This document shows, piece by piece, positions 10,826 through 19,628 of a DNA stretch of 64,000 nt (its first letter is position 1; each line of letters starts with the position of its first letter). The position numbers and the translations under genes were made by a program. The notes beneath the pieces are model-generated. The model was not told the origin of the DNA. It ran no database searches and was given only the letters and a program-made list of their open reading frames with translations. This DNA comes from Bacillus sp. es.036 (GTDB taxonomy: Bacteria > Bacillota > Bacilli > Bacillales > Guptibacillaceae), in the NCBI RefSeq assembly GCF_002563635.1, contig NZ_PDIZ01000001.1:992001-1056000 (forward strand), given 5' to 3'.

Positions 10826-11926
10826 TTGCCGAAAACAAAATCAACGCCAGATCTGGTCTTTTTAACTGCAACACTTGTCCTGTTAGCAATTGGATTAATC
10901 ATGGTTTACAGTGCAAGCGCCGTATGGGCCTCCTATAAATTTGACGATGCGTTTTTCTTTGCGAAGAGGCAGCTTCTTTTTGCAGGCGTAGGCGTGGCTG
11001 CCATGTTCTTCGTTATGAACGTTGAATATTGGACGTGGCGGACATGGTCAAAAGTAGGGGTGCTCATCTGCTTTATCCTGCTTGTCTTAGTACTTATTCC
11101 AGGAGTAGGACTTGTTCGTGGAGGAGCGAGAAGCTGGCTTGGTGTTGGTGCGTTTTCAATTCAGCCTTCGGAATTCACAAAGCTTGCAATGATTGCTTTT
11201 CTTGCGAAGTACTTATCTGAAAATCAGAAACGAATTACGTCGTTTAAAAAAGGTCTAGTTCCGTCACTCGGACTTGTCTTTGTTGCATTTGGCATGATCA
11301 TGCTTCAACCGGATCTTGGGACAGGAGCCGTGATGGTTGGAACGTGCGTTGTGATGATTTTTATTTCAGGCGCAAGAATTGCACATTTTGTCTGGCTTGG
11401 TATGCTCGGTTTAGTTGGGTTTGCAGGTTTAATTTTATCTGCGCCATACAGAATTGCGAGAATTACATCTTACCTAGATCCGTGGAGTGACCCATTAGGT
11501 AGTGGGTTCCAAATTATTCAGTCCTTATATGCAATAGGACCTGGAGGATTGATGGGGCTTGGTCTAGGACAGAGTAGACAGAAGTTCTATTATTTACCTG
11601 AGCCACAAACGGACTTTATCTTTGCAATATTATCAGAAGAACTCGGGTTTATTGGCGGAAGCTTTGTGATCCTTTTGTTTGCTCTTCTTCTCTGGCGAGG
11701 AATACGGATCGCCTTACGAGCACCTGATTTGTTCGGAAGCCTCCTTGCGGTTGGAATTATTGGCATGCTAGCGATCCAGGTCATGATCAATATCGGGGTT
11801 GTGACCGGTTTAATGCCTGTTACAGGGATCACCTTACCTTTTCTTAGCTATGGAGGATCTTCCTTAACCTTAATGCTTGTTGCGATGGGCGTCTTATTAA
11901 ATATTAGTCGATATGCAAAGTTCTAA
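10826..11926 (+). CDS. spoVE: SEDS-family peptidoglycan polymerase SpoVE
   Basis: Multi-pass SEDS glycosyltransferase required for spore cortex synthesis, partner of SpoVD. 366 residues from the TTG at 10826, with roughly ten membrane segments and the SEDS signature PEPQTDFIFAILSEELGF. I call it SpoVE rather than FtsW because of its place after murD and its very close match to B. subtilis SpoVE as I recall it (N-terminal -TSPDL, VYSASAVWA, KFDD-FFFAKRQLLFAG). A GTG at 10817 is in frame but nearly touches the ribosome binding site CGGAG (10811-10815); TTG at 10826 has correct spacing. A terminator follows, and the usual next genes murG and murB are missing. Confidence 0.92.
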   Translation: MPKTKSTPDLVFLTATLVLLAIGLIMVYSASAVWASYKFDDAFFFAKRQLLFAGVGVAAMFFVMNVEYWTWRTWSKVGVLICFILLVLVLIPGVGLVRGGARSWLGVGAFSIQPSEFTKLAMIAFLAKYLSENQKRITSFKKGLVPSLGLVFVAFGMIMLQPDLGTGAVMVGTCVVMIFISGARIAHFVWLGMLGLVGFAGLILSAPYRIARITSYLDPWSDPLGSGFQIIQSLYAIGPGGLMGLGLGQSRQKFYYLPEPQTDFIFAILSEELGFIGGSFVILLFALLLWRGIRIALRAPDLFGSLLAVGIIGMLAIQVMINIGVVTGLMPVTGITLPFLSYGGSSLTLMLVAMGVLLNISRYAKF

Positions 11927-11940
11927 GCGGTATATGTCGT

Positions 11941-11967
11941 AAAAGCGCTCATTTTGAGCGCTTTTTT
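11941..11967 (+). terminator. rho-independent terminator after spoVE
   Basis: AAAAGCGCTC (11941-11950) pairs with GAGCGCTTTT (11956-11965) around a 5-base loop, followed by T residues. It closes the mur-spoVE transcription unit before divIB. Confidence 0.9.
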
Positions 11968-12093
11968 CAATGTTTTTGTAACTGTTTTTTCCATTGACTG
12001 AACCATTTATAACAAAGAAATATTATAAGTGGGAATGCGGTGATATTTCTCTGGGATGAATTTCCTTCAAGAGGATAATAAGTGGTAAACTTA

Positions 12094-12102
12094 TGCTATA
12101 AT
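12094..12102 (+). promoter_or_regulatory. candidate extended -10 sigma-A promoter for divIB
   Basis: TGCTATAAT is a perfect -10 hexamer (12097-12102) with an upstream TG (extended -10). No good -35 is visible 16-18 bases upstream, which is tolerated by extended -10 promoters. It lies about 110 bases before the divIB ATG and downstream of the spoVE terminator. Confidence 0.6.
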
Positions 12103-12211
12103 GATTGAAATAAGGACTATCTGCTGGATCATGCCGTTCGGTTGCCATGATAAGCGTTTATACATCTTAAGGGTAGACAGAAGTTCAATCACCGGAGACG
12201 GAGGCAAGACA

Positions 12212-12997
12212 ATGGAAGATCGCAAAGTTGTAACAATTGAAGACCGGATCCCCACTCTGAAAGCACAGCGGAAGCAACGTGCGAATCGAAGGTTGGTTGT
12301 ATATCTCTCAATCTTTTTCTTTCTTATTTTGCTGATTATTTACTTCCAATCTTCCTTAAGTCATATTCGGAACGTAGAAGTTTCTGGAAACAATTACGTT
12401 TCTGATAAAGAAATCATTCAGTTGAGCGAACTAGATAATAGCGTAAGCTTTTGGAACTTAAACACTGAGAAAGTAGAAGTGAAGGTTGAGGAGTCGAAAG
12501 AAATTGCAAATGTAACTGTGTCAAGACAATTTCCTGCGACTGCAAAAGTAAAAGTTGTTGAAAATGCGCGTGTGGCCTATTTGAAAAAGGGTAGTCAGTA
12601 TTTCCCGATTTTACAATCTGGTGCGATTCTTGATGCGCTTCCTAAAGGAGATACGCCAGTAAGCGCTCCGATCTTAATGCAGTGGAATGAAAGTACAGAG
12701 CTATCTGACATGGCAGGAGAGCTTCGGAAGGTAAATTTAAGTATCATTAATCGTATTTCTGAAATACACTACACGCCGGATGGTGATAAAGCGTTTAACT
12801 TAACGCTCTATATGACAGATGGTTATGAAGTAAAAACAAGCATTGCTGATTTTTCTGAGAAAATGAATAGTTACCCACTAATTGTAGAGAAGCTTAAGGA
12901 TAAAGCTAAAGGAGTTCTTTATTTGAATGAGGGTAGCTGGCTAGAGCCATACGAAGAAGTTCCTACAAATGATGAAGAGAATAAAGAGACTTCATAA
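12212..12997 (+). CDS. divIB: cell division protein DivIB (FtsQ family)
   Basis: Bitopic divisome protein that forms a complex with FtsL and DivIC and regulates septal wall synthesis. 261 residues: a basic cytoplasmic tail to about 24, one membrane segment at about 28-48 (VVYLSIFFFLILLIIYF), a POTRA-like domain starting VEVSGNNYVSDKEII, then the beta domain, and a short acidic tail. The frame is open further upstream, but the ATG at 12212 with GACGGAGG at 12198-12205 is the credible start. It has its own promoter signal after the spoVE terminator. The ylxW, ylxX and sbp genes that follow divIB in B. subtilis are not present. Confidence 0.9.
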   Translation: MEDRKVVTIEDRIPTLKAQRKQRANRRLVVYLSIFFFLILLIIYFQSSLSHIRNVEVSGNNYVSDKEIIQLSELDNSVSFWNLNTEKVEVKVEESKEIANVTVSRQFPATAKVKVVENARVAYLKKGSQYFPILQSGAILDALPKGDTPVSAPILMQWNESTELSDMAGELRKVNLSIINRISEIHYTPDGDKAFNLTLYMTDGYEVKTSIADFSEKMNSYPLIVEKLKDKAKGVLYLNEGSWLEPYEEVPTNDEENKETS

Positions 12998-13472
12998 AAA
13001 TGTACGATAATACTTATTCGAATGGACAGGGAATGATTTTCATTAACGAACGGTTATAAGCAGGGTATCGCATAAGAAAACCACTTAATAACATAGCAGA
13101 ATGAAAGAAAACAACAAATTTCTTTTAATTACCTGAAACAGTGACTTTTCTACTGCTTTCACATGGTGTAGACTAATACGTATGCACTGCTTTAGACTAA
13201 CTCTTCTTGTAAATGGAAAGTAGGCGAGGAGAGTAGGGGTTTGGTACCCAAAAAAATGAGAGTAATTCTCGTATAAAAGAAGGGAAATAACCGGATTTGT
13301 GGAATAGAGTCCTTATATCATATTCTTCCTGGGACTTCATGAAGCAAGGCTTGAGGAAGTTTAGTTTGAATCAATGTTGTGTATATAAAGGTGTTGGACA
13401 TTTTTTCAACCCTATTATAGAGAAACTATTAATACCTGAATATGGTAGCATTTTGAAGGAGGTGCCAGGAGA
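12998..13472 (+). other. 475-base non-coding region between divIB and ftsA
   Basis: No credible open reading frame: the longest ATG frame (from 13012) has 19 codons and no ribosome binding site. B. subtilis ftsA is driven by several promoters here, including a sigma-H one. Weak candidates are AAGGGAAAT at 13280-13288 with GGAAT at 13301-13305 (sigma-H-like, but spacing two bases short) and TATTAT at 13413-13418 with TTGGAC at 13394-13399 (sigma-A-like, spacing only 13). A Fur-box-like palindrome is at 13029-13047, and the octamers ACTGCTTT and TAGACTAA each occur twice between 13152 and 13200. None of these is secure. Confidence 0.5.
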
Positions 13473-14753
13473 ATGAACAGCAATGAGATTTATGTGAGTC
13501 TAGACATCGGTACATCCAATGTGAAAGTAATCATTGGCCAGATGACGAACGATTCTTTAAATATACTAGGAGTTGGCAGTGCGCCTTCCGATGGAATTCG
13601 TAAAGGATCGATTGTGGATATAGATGAAACTGTTCGTTCAATTAAACAGGCAGTAGAAAACGCAGAAAGAATGGTAGGTTTATCGGTTCGTTCTGTAATT
13701 GTGGGGATCAACGGCAATCACGTTCAGCTACAGCCCTGTCATGGGGTAGTGGCGGTATCAAGTGAGGATCGTGAAATTCATGATGAAGATATTGCTAGAG
13801 TAATTGACGCAGCACAGGTTGTTTCTATCCCTCCTGAGCGAGAAATTATTGATGTGATTCCAGGTCAGTTCGTGGTTGATGGACTCGATGGCATTACGGA
13901 TCCGCGTGGCATGATTGGTGTTCGCCTTGAAATGGAAGGGACAATCATTACAGGTTCTAAAACAGTATTACATAATTTATTAAGATGCGTAGAAAAAGCG
14001 GGTCTTGAAATTGCTGATATTTGTCTACAACCGCTTGCATGTGGATCAATGGCTTTATCAAAAGATGAGCGTAATCTAGGCGTGGCTCTCGTTAACATGG
14101 GTGCTGGTTCGACGACGATTTCCATCTTTGAAGAAGGCAACCTGAAAGCCACATCTGTCTTACAAATTGGTGGCGATCACGTAACAAAAGATATTTCGAT
14201 TGGTCTTAGAACAACGACTGAAGAAGCTGAGCGGATTAAGATCAAGCACGGCAATGCTTTCGTTGATCTTGCTTCAGAAGAGGAAGCTTTCACTGTATCG
14301 ACAATTGGCAGTTCGGCTGAACAAGAATTTAATCAGTACGAATTAGCTCATATTATAGAACCTCGGATCGAAGAGATGTTAGAATTGATAGAAGACGAAA
14401 TTAAGCGAATGGGAATTCGCGAATTGCCGGGCGGATTTGTTCTAACCGGTGGTATGGTCGGAATGGACGGTGTACTTGAACTTGCACGTGAAATTCTGCA
14501 ACATAATGTACGTGTTGCTGTCCCAGACTATATCGGCGTACGCGAACCGCAATATACAACTGGCATTGGTCTTATCCAATTCACGTATAAAAACGTGAAG
14601 ATTCAGGGTAAAGAAGTGGCAGCATCACTTAACCCTGAAGAAGAAGTGAAGCCCAAGCGTAGAACAAAAGCCGAACCTCAACCAGGTGAGAAATCTTCTT
14701 CACCAGGTATGAAAGAGAAAGTGAAGAATTTCTTTAATCTATTTGTTGAATAA
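13473..14753 (+). CDS. ftsA: cell division protein FtsA
   Basis: Actin-like ATPase that anchors FtsZ filaments to the membrane and recruits later division proteins. 426 residues. The N-terminus SLDIGTSNVKVIIG is the phosphate-1 motif, GAGSTTISIF near 210 is phosphate-2, and VLTGGMVGMDG near 325 is the adenosine-binding region. A basic, proline-rich linker leads to the C-terminal amphipathic membrane-targeting helix (KEKVKNFFNLFVE). The ATG at 13473 has AAGGAGGTG upstream. ftsZ follows after 30 bases with its own strong ribosome binding site, so the two are co-transcribed. Confidence 0.97.
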   Translation: MNSNEIYVSLDIGTSNVKVIIGQMTNDSLNILGVGSAPSDGIRKGSIVDIDETVRSIKQAVENAERMVGLSVRSVIVGINGNHVQLQPCHGVVAVSSEDREIHDEDIARVIDAAQVVSIPPEREIIDVIPGQFVVDGLDGITDPRGMIGVRLEMEGTIITGSKTVLHNLLRCVEKAGLEIADICLQPLACGSMALSKDERNLGVALVNMGAGSTTISIFEEGNLKATSVLQIGGDHVTKDISIGLRTTTEEAERIKIKHGNAFVDLASEEEAFTVSTIGSSAEQEFNQYELAHIIEPRIEEMLELIEDEIKRMGIRELPGGFVLTGGMVGMDGVLELAREILQHNVRVAVPDYIGVREPQYTTGIGLIQFTYKNVKIQGKEVAASLNPEEEVKPKRRTKAEPQPGEKSSSPGMKEKVKNFFNLFVE

Positions 14754-14783
14754 AGGGCTATTACAAGATTAGGAGGACCTGAG

Positions 14784-15926
14784 ATGTTAGAGTTTGATAT
14801 GAATATGGAACAATTAGCACAGATAAAAGTAATCGGTGTCGGCGGAGGCGGAAGCAACGCTGTTAATCGTATGATTGAAAATGGTGTACAAGGTGTTGAA
14901 TTTATTGCCGTTAACACGGATGCACAGGCATTAAACCTTGCTAAGGCAGGGGTGAAGATGCAAATTGGTGGTAAATTAACAAGAGGTCTTGGAGCTGGAG
15001 CTAATCCTGAGATTGGCAAGAAAGCTGCTGAGGAAAGCAAAGAGCAAATCCAGGAAGCACTTAGCGGTGCAGATATGGTTTTCGTCACGGCAGGAATGGG
15101 TGGCGGAACAGGGACTGGAGCAGCACCTGTTATTGCTGAAATAGCAAAAGAGCTTGGTGCATTAACCGTAGGTGTTGTGACGCGTCCATTTACATTTGAA
15201 GGTAAAAAACGTTCAACACAAGCTGTTACTGGTATTGCAATGCTGAAAGAAAAAGTCGATACGTTAATTGTTATTCCTAACGATCGCCTACTTGAAATCG
15301 TAGACAAGAATACGCCAATGCTTGAAGCGTTCCGTGAAGCGGACAACGTTCTTCGCCAGGGTGTTCAAGGTATTTCTGATCTTATTGCGGTACCAGGACT
15401 GATTAACCTTGACTTTGCCGATGTAAAAACCATTATGACTGAACGTGGTTCTGCACTAATGGGTATCGGTATTGCAACTGGGGAGAATCGCGCTTCTGAA
15501 GCTGCTAAGAAAGCTATATCAAGTCCACTCCTTGAAACATCAATCGATGGAGCGAAAGGTGTTCTAATGAACATTACGGGCGGGTCTAACTTGAGTCTTT
15601 ATGAAGTGAATGAAGCGGCTGATATCGTATCTTCTGCATCCGATGAGAATGTGAACATGATTTTCGGTTCTGTTATTAATGAAGATCTAAAAGATGAAAT
15701 TCTCGTAACTGTTATCGCCACAGGATTTGACGAGAATGAAAATAAGAAAAAGACGGTTCCACGTCCTTCTGCTCAATCGAAGCAAAGCGCTCCGATTCAG
15801 CAACCTAAGCACGAAGAAGAAGAAGTACAGCCAGAACCATCCAAATTTGGCGCGCGCTCTGACGAGTCCAATGACACATTGGACATCCCTACGTTCTTAC
15901 GTAACCGTAAACGCAATCGACGCTAA
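14784..15926 (+). CDS. ftsZ: cell division GTPase FtsZ
   Basis: Tubulin homolog that polymerises into the Z-ring. 380 residues: a short N-terminal tail, a GTPase domain with the signature [12 protein letters not shown] at about 105-116, the T7 synergy-loop region near [11 protein letters not shown], then a disordered Q/P/E-rich linker (about 318-360). The conserved C-terminal peptide DIPTFLRNR, which binds FtsA, SepF and ZapA-type partners, is followed by a basic tail (KRNRR). The ribosome binding site is AGGAGG. sepF is about 9 kb downstream in the same window. A strong terminator ends the ftsAZ unit. Confidence 0.98.
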   Translation: MLEFDMNMEQLAQIKVIGVGGGGSNAVNRMIENGVQGVEFIAVNTDAQALNLAKAGVKMQIGGKLTRGLGAGANPEIGKKAAEESKEQIQEALSGADMVFVTAGMGGGTGTGAAPVIAEIAKELGALTVGVVTRPFTFEGKKRSTQAVTGIAMLKEKVDTLIVIPNDRLLEIVDKNTPMLEAFREADNVLRQGVQGISDLIAVPGLINLDFADVKTIMTERGSALMGIGIATGENRASEAAKKAISSPLLETSIDGAKGVLMNITGGSNLSLYEVNEAADIVSSASDENVNMIFGSVINEDLKDEILVTVIATGFDENENKKKTVPRPSAQSKQSAPIQQPKHEEEEVQPEPSKFGARSDESNDTLDIPTFLRNRKRNRR

Positions 15927-15930
15927 TATG

Positions 15931-15962
15931 AAAAACCAGCTCTTTTTGAGCTGGTTTTTTTA
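15931..15962 (+). terminator. rho-independent terminator after ftsZ
   Basis: AAAACCAGCTC (15932-15942) pairs perfectly with GAGCTGGTTTT (15948-15958) around TTTTT, followed by more T residues. Confidence 0.93.
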
Positions 15963-16102
15963 TTGGAGAAATTTAGCGTCACTCATAAGTAGTTATGGAG
16001 TCTATCCTTAAAATGATTGCGCTTTCTAATAGAAATGTGAGTTGCTTTCCTCTTCTAACATTTGTTAACATAGTAAAAATTATATTTTTTCTGAAAATGG
16101 TG

Positions 16103-16131
16103 TTGTGTTCATGGGCAATCACACGTATAAT
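16103..16131 (+). promoter_or_regulatory. sigma-A promoter of the hom-thrC-thrB operon
   Basis: TTGTGT at 16103-16108 and a perfect TATAAT at 16126-16131 are separated by exactly 17 bases. The expected start is near 16138, giving a leader of about 50 bases. That leader contains a 6-bp hairpin (TGTCCT 16152-16157 with AGGACA 16165-16170) directly before the AAGGAG ribosome binding site. Confidence 0.8.
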
Positions 16132-16186
16132 GTCCATTATATAAAAACAAGTGTCCTCACCAGAAGGACAAAGGAGTGGAGAGAAA

Positions 16187-17479
16187 ATGAAGGATTGCGT
16201 ATCAGTTGGATTATTAGGACTAGGAACGGTTGGTAGTGGTGTCGTACATATGATTGATTCTCATCAAAAGGAATTGCAGCAGCGAGTTGGCTGTGAAGTG
16301 AAAGTAGCTAAAGTTCTTGTAAGAGATATTGATAAAGCACGAAGCGTAGATTTAGATGAAAGTGTACTAACGCTTAATCCAGATGATGTCATCAATAATC
16401 CCGAAGTTGACGTAGTGATTGAAGTAATTGGTGGAATTGATCAAGCAAAAGAATTTATTCTTTCATCACTTCAAAATCATAAACACGTTGTGACTGCAAA
16501 TAAAGATTTGATGGCCATTCATGGAAGAGAGTTACTAAGCGCTGCGGTTGAGAATGAAAGTGATCTTTTCTATGAAGCTAGTGTAGCAGGTGGGATTCCG
16601 ATCCTTAGAAGTTTAGTAGAAGGATTATCTTCGGACCGCATTACGAAATTAATGGGGATCGTAAATGGGACAACAAACTATATTTTAACAAAGATGACAA
16701 AAAACAATGTCCCTTACGATAGTGTGTTAAAAGAAGCACAGGAGCTAGGCTTTGCAGAAGCAGATCCTACAGCGGATGTAGAAGGACTTGATGCGGCTAG
16801 GAAAATGGTTATTCTTGGAACACTCGGCTTTTCGATGAAAGTAGGCTTAGACGACGTTAAGGTAGAAGGCATTACTCGAGTAGATGAAGATGATATTGCT
16901 TATAGTAAAAAGCTAGGTTACACCATCAAATTATTGGGGATTGCAAGCTCAACAGATGGTTCGATTGAGTTATCCGTTCAGCCAACCTTGCTTCCGTCAA
17001 GACATCCATTAGCTTCCGTTAACGATGAGTATAATGCAGTCTACGTATACGGTGAAGCCGTTGGAGAAACGATGTTCTACGGCCCTGGTGCTGGTCAGCT
17101 GCCAACCGCAACGGCTGTTGTATCGGATCTTGTTGCAGTGATTAAGAACATGAGACTAGGTGTGAATGGAAAAAGTGTTATTCTTCCACAGCATGATCGT
17201 AAGCTTAAAGATGATGAACAAATCAAAAGTAAGCATTTTATTCGCTTAATTGTAAAAGATGAACCTGGAGCTTTTTCTAAGATCTCACATCTCTTCCAGG
17301 ACCGTGGATTAAGTTTAGAAAAATTAATTCAAGAACCTGTTGTCAATAAAGGAACTGCAGAACTTGTCATCATCACACATGAAACAAATCAGAGAGCATT
17401 TGAGGACGTTCATAATCGATTAAGAGATCTGGATGTTGTTGTAGAAGTGAAAAGTCGCTACCGCGTGGAGGGAATGTAA
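16187..17479 (+). CDS. hom: homoserine dehydrogenase
   Basis: NAD(P)H-dependent reduction of aspartate semialdehyde to homoserine, the branch point to threonine and methionine. 430 residues: a Rossmann motif [11 protein letters not shown] at the N-terminus, a catalytic domain with [12 protein letters not shown] and the [14 protein letters not shown] segment, and a C-terminal ACT domain from about residue 350, typical of feedback regulation by an amino acid. An upstream in-frame ATG (16151) is possible, but the ATG at 16187 has AAGGAG at 16171-16176. First gene of hom-thrC-thrB; its stop overlaps the thrC ATG. In B. subtilis this operon is not beside ftsZ. Confidence 0.95.
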   Translation: MKDCVSVGLLGLGTVGSGVVHMIDSHQKELQQRVGCEVKVAKVLVRDIDKARSVDLDESVLTLNPDDVINNPEVDVVIEVIGGIDQAKEFILSSLQNHKHVVTANKDLMAIHGRELLSAAVENESDLFYEASVAGGIPILRSLVEGLSSDRITKLMGIVNGTTNYILTKMTKNNVPYDSVLKEAQELGFAEADPTADVEGLDAARKMVILGTLGFSMKVGLDDVKVEGITRVDEDDIAYSKKLGYTIKLLGIASSTDGSIELSVQPTLLPSRHPLASVNDEYNAVYVYGEAVGETMFYGPGAGQLPTATAVVSDLVAVIKNMRLGVNGKSVILPQHDRKLKDDEQIKSKHFIRLIVKDEPGAFSKISHLFQDRGLSLEKLIQEPVVNKGTAELVIITHETNQRAFEDVHNRLRDLDVVVEVKSRYRVEGM

Positions 17480-18534
17480 TGAGCTGGAACGGACTAATTA
17501 AGCATTATAAAGAGTATTTACCTCTTACAGAGGAAACGCCGCAGCTCACTTTAAATGAAGGGAATACCCCTCTCTTAAAGCTTGATCAGCTGTCAGACGA
17601 ACTTGGCATTTCACTGCACGTTAAAATTGAAGGGGCGAACCCGACTGGCTCTTTTAAAGATCGTGGTATGGTGATGGCGGTTGCTAAAGCGAAGGAAGAA
17701 GGCAGTGATGCGATCATTTGCGCATCAACTGGTAACACAGCAGCCGCAGCAGCTGCCTATGGAGCAAGGGCAGGTTTACGCTGTATCATCGTTATTCCAA
17801 AAGGAAAAGTAGCGCTTGGAAAGCTAGCTCAGGCAATGATTTATGGTGCAGAAATTTTTGAGATTGATGGAAATTTTGATGAAGCGTTACGAATGGTTCG
17901 TGATATTGCTGAAACAGAACCGATTGCACTCGTAAACTCTGTTAACCCTTATCGTTTAGAAGGGCAAAAAACAGCGGCTTTTGAAGTCTGTGACCAGCTA
18001 GGTGAGGCTCCAGATGTGCTAGCTATTCCTGTTGGAAATGCGGGCAACATTTCAGCTTATTGGAAAGGCTTCAAAGAATATGTCTCAGAAGAAAATCGCC
18101 CGCAAATGCGAGGATTTGAGGCTGAAGGGTCAGCGGCAATTGTTCAAAAGAAAATCATTCCGAATCCGGAAACGATTGCTACGGCGATCCGAATCGGCAA
18201 TCCAGCTAGCTGGCATCTGGCTGAAGAGGCTGTTATCGAGTCAAAGGGGAAAATTGATAGTGTAACGGATGATGAAATCCTGCATGCTTATCAGGAACTT
18301 GCTAAAAAAGAGGGTGTCTTTGCAGAACCAGCTTCTTGTGCTTCAGTGGCAGGAGTGATGAAACAAGTCGCTTCTGGCGAGATTAAGAAAGGAACAAAAG
18401 TAGTTGCGGTCCTAACAGGTAATGGATTGAAAGATCCTGCAACTGCGATGGACAATGTGATCGCGAAACCACGAGTTGTCGCAGCAGATAAAACAGCGTT
18501 TCTTGAAGAACTTAAGGGATGTGTCAGCCATTGA
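17479..18534 (+). CDS. thrC: threonine synthase
   Basis: Pyridoxal-phosphate enzyme converting O-phosphohomoserine to threonine, the last step of the pathway. 351 residues, the short class of threonine synthase. The PLP lysine is in [11 protein letters not shown] near residue 61. The SANTG-like phosphate and cofactor motif [14 protein letters not shown] follows, then the glycine loop [11 protein letters not shown]. The ATG overlaps the hom stop by one base (TAATG), and the 3' end overlaps or abuts thrB, so the three genes are translationally linked. Confidence 0.95.
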   Translation: MSWNGLIKHYKEYLPLTEETPQLTLNEGNTPLLKLDQLSDELGISLHVKIEGANPTGSFKDRGMVMAVAKAKEEGSDAIICASTGNTAAAAAAYGARAGLRCIIVIPKGKVALGKLAQAMIYGAEIFEIDGNFDEALRMVRDIAETEPIALVNSVNPYRLEGQKTAAFEVCDQLGEAPDVLAIPVGNAGNISAYWKGFKEYVSEENRPQMRGFEAEGSAAIVQKKIIPNPETIATAIRIGNPASWHLAEEAVIESKGKIDSVTDDEILHAYQELAKKEGVFAEPASCASVAGVMKQVASGEIKKGTKVVAVLTGNGLKDPATAMDNVIAKPRVVAADKTAFLEELKGCVSH

Positions 18535-19454
18535 TAAAAGACGAATGTCTTTACTTGAAAGTTCCAGGAAGCACGTCAAACCTTGGACCGGGATTTGATT
18601 CAATTGGTCTTGCCATCAATCGTTATTTACATGTAAAAATTGAACCTTCGACAGAATGGTCTTTTCACTATATTGATTTTGATGACCGTTTTCCATCTGG
18701 AAAAGACAATATGATCTATCAAACAATTGAAGAAATTGAGAGAAAGTATGGGAAAGGGAAAGAGCCCAGGCCTTTCGCTGTCACGATGACAAGCGAGCTT
18801 CCTTTAGAAAGAGGGCTTGGGAGTAGTGCTGCAGCGATTGTAGCGGCTGTAGAAATAGCAAATTATGCAATGGAGCTTGGTCTAACGTTAGAAGAAAAAG
18901 TGCAAATTGCGACGGTGTTTGAAGGTCATGCTGATAACGTTGCTGCTTCTCTTTATGGTGGTTTAGTCATCGCTGCAGGGCAAGAGGGTTTAGACACGAT
19001 ATCACATAAAGTAATGGATTTAGAAATGGTAGCCTTAATTCCAAATCATAAATTGAAAACAACGGATTCTCGTTCTGTTCTTCCTAATATGTTACCTTAT
19101 GAGGAAGCTGTCGAAGCGAGTAGTATTGCAAATCTTTTTATTGGGGCAGCACTCCAAAATAATTGGAAGTTAGCTGGTAAATTAATGGCGCGTGACCTTT
19201 TTCATCAGCCATATCGAAAGCACCTTGTACCTGATCTTGAACAAGTCCATGAATTTGCAATAAGTCATGGCGGCTATGGTGCTGCGTTAAGTGGAGCTGG
19301 ACCAACATTAATTGTGTTTGCTCCAAGCGGCTCCTCAGAGTATCTTCAACAATCGCTAGCAAAGCGTTTTCCGATTTACCAATGCGAAGTGCTTCACCCA
19401 ACGTCTACCGGGATAGAAGTAACCGTCGGAGCTTATGAAAATCAATCAATCTAA
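18531..19454 (+). CDS. thrB: homoserine kinase
   Basis: GHMP-family kinase that phosphorylates homoserine for ThrC. 307 residues from TTG 18531: the N-terminal [16 protein letters not shown] motif, the ATP-binding loop [16 protein letters not shown] at about 88-103, and a C-terminal [10 protein letters not shown] motif. An ATG at 18519 is in frame and would add four residues, but it touches the only ribosome binding site (AAGGG, 18514-18518); the TTG, overlapping the thrC stop as TTGA, is better spaced at 12 bases. Either start is possible. The order hom-thrC-thrB matches the B. subtilis operon. A terminator follows. Confidence 0.92.
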   Translation: MIKDECLYLKVPGSTSNLGPGFDSIGLAINRYLHVKIEPSTEWSFHYIDFDDRFPSGKDNMIYQTIEEIERKYGKGKEPRPFAVTMTSELPLERGLGSSAAAIVAAVEIANYAMELGLTLEEKVQIATVFEGHADNVAASLYGGLVIAAGQEGLDTISHKVMDLEMVALIPNHKLKTTDSRSVLPNMLPYEEAVEASSIANLFIGAALQNNWKLAGKLMARDLFHQPYRKHLVPDLEQVHEFAISHGGYGAALSGAGPTLIVFAPSGSSEYLQQSLAKRFPIYQCEVLHPTSTGIEVTVGAYENQSI

Positions 19455-19460
19455 GAAGAA

Positions 19461-19487
19461 GTCGCCCTCAAACAGGGCGGCTTTTTC
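19461..19487 (+). terminator. rho-independent terminator after thrB
   Basis: GTCGCCCT (19461-19468) pairs with AGGGCGGC (19474-19481), with one G-U pair and a CAAAC-type loop, followed by TTTTTC. It isolates the threonine operon from spoIIGA. Confidence 0.88.
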
Positions 19488-19511
19488 TATTTGAGAGGGA
19501 TAGTTGATGGC

Positions 19512-19596
19512 TGACAAAACTAGTGATAATTATCCAAAATAACCTCAGTCTAACCGGCACAATCTGACAGGTTTATCTGTCAAATTAGTCTATACT
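19512..19596 (+). promoter_or_regulatory. spoIIG-type promoter: long-spacer sigma-A elements with Spo0A-box-like sites
   Basis: The -10 TATACT (19591-19596) has no hexamer at the normal 17-base distance, but CTGACA (19564-19569) lies 21 bases away. B. subtilis spoIIG is the textbook Spo0A-activated sigma-A promoter with an over-long (22-base) spacer. Spo0A boxes are TGnCGAA; near matches are TGACAAA at 19512-19518, roughly 90 bases before the expected start, and TGTCAAA at 19578-19584. The boxes each miss one base, so their assignment is inference. Confidence 0.6.
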
Positions 19597-19628
19597 TAGA
19601 ATCAAAATCGCAAGGGGGGAGGTACTTA

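Noticed and set aside
12101-12211. Longer DivIB with 37 extra N-terminal residues
   Set aside because: The ATG codon would sit on the proposed -10 element itself, with no ribosome binding site; the ATG at 12212 is well placed.
13382-13418. A sigma-A promoter just before ftsA
   Set aside because: TATTAT and TATATA-like hexamers are present, but their best -35 partners are only 12-13 bases away, so I do not list it as a promoter.
14678-15346. 222-codon open frame on the minus strand opposite ftsZ
   Set aside because: It lies wholly antisense to a highly conserved gene, is low-complexity in composition, and has no ribosome binding site; a shadow of ftsZ codon bias.
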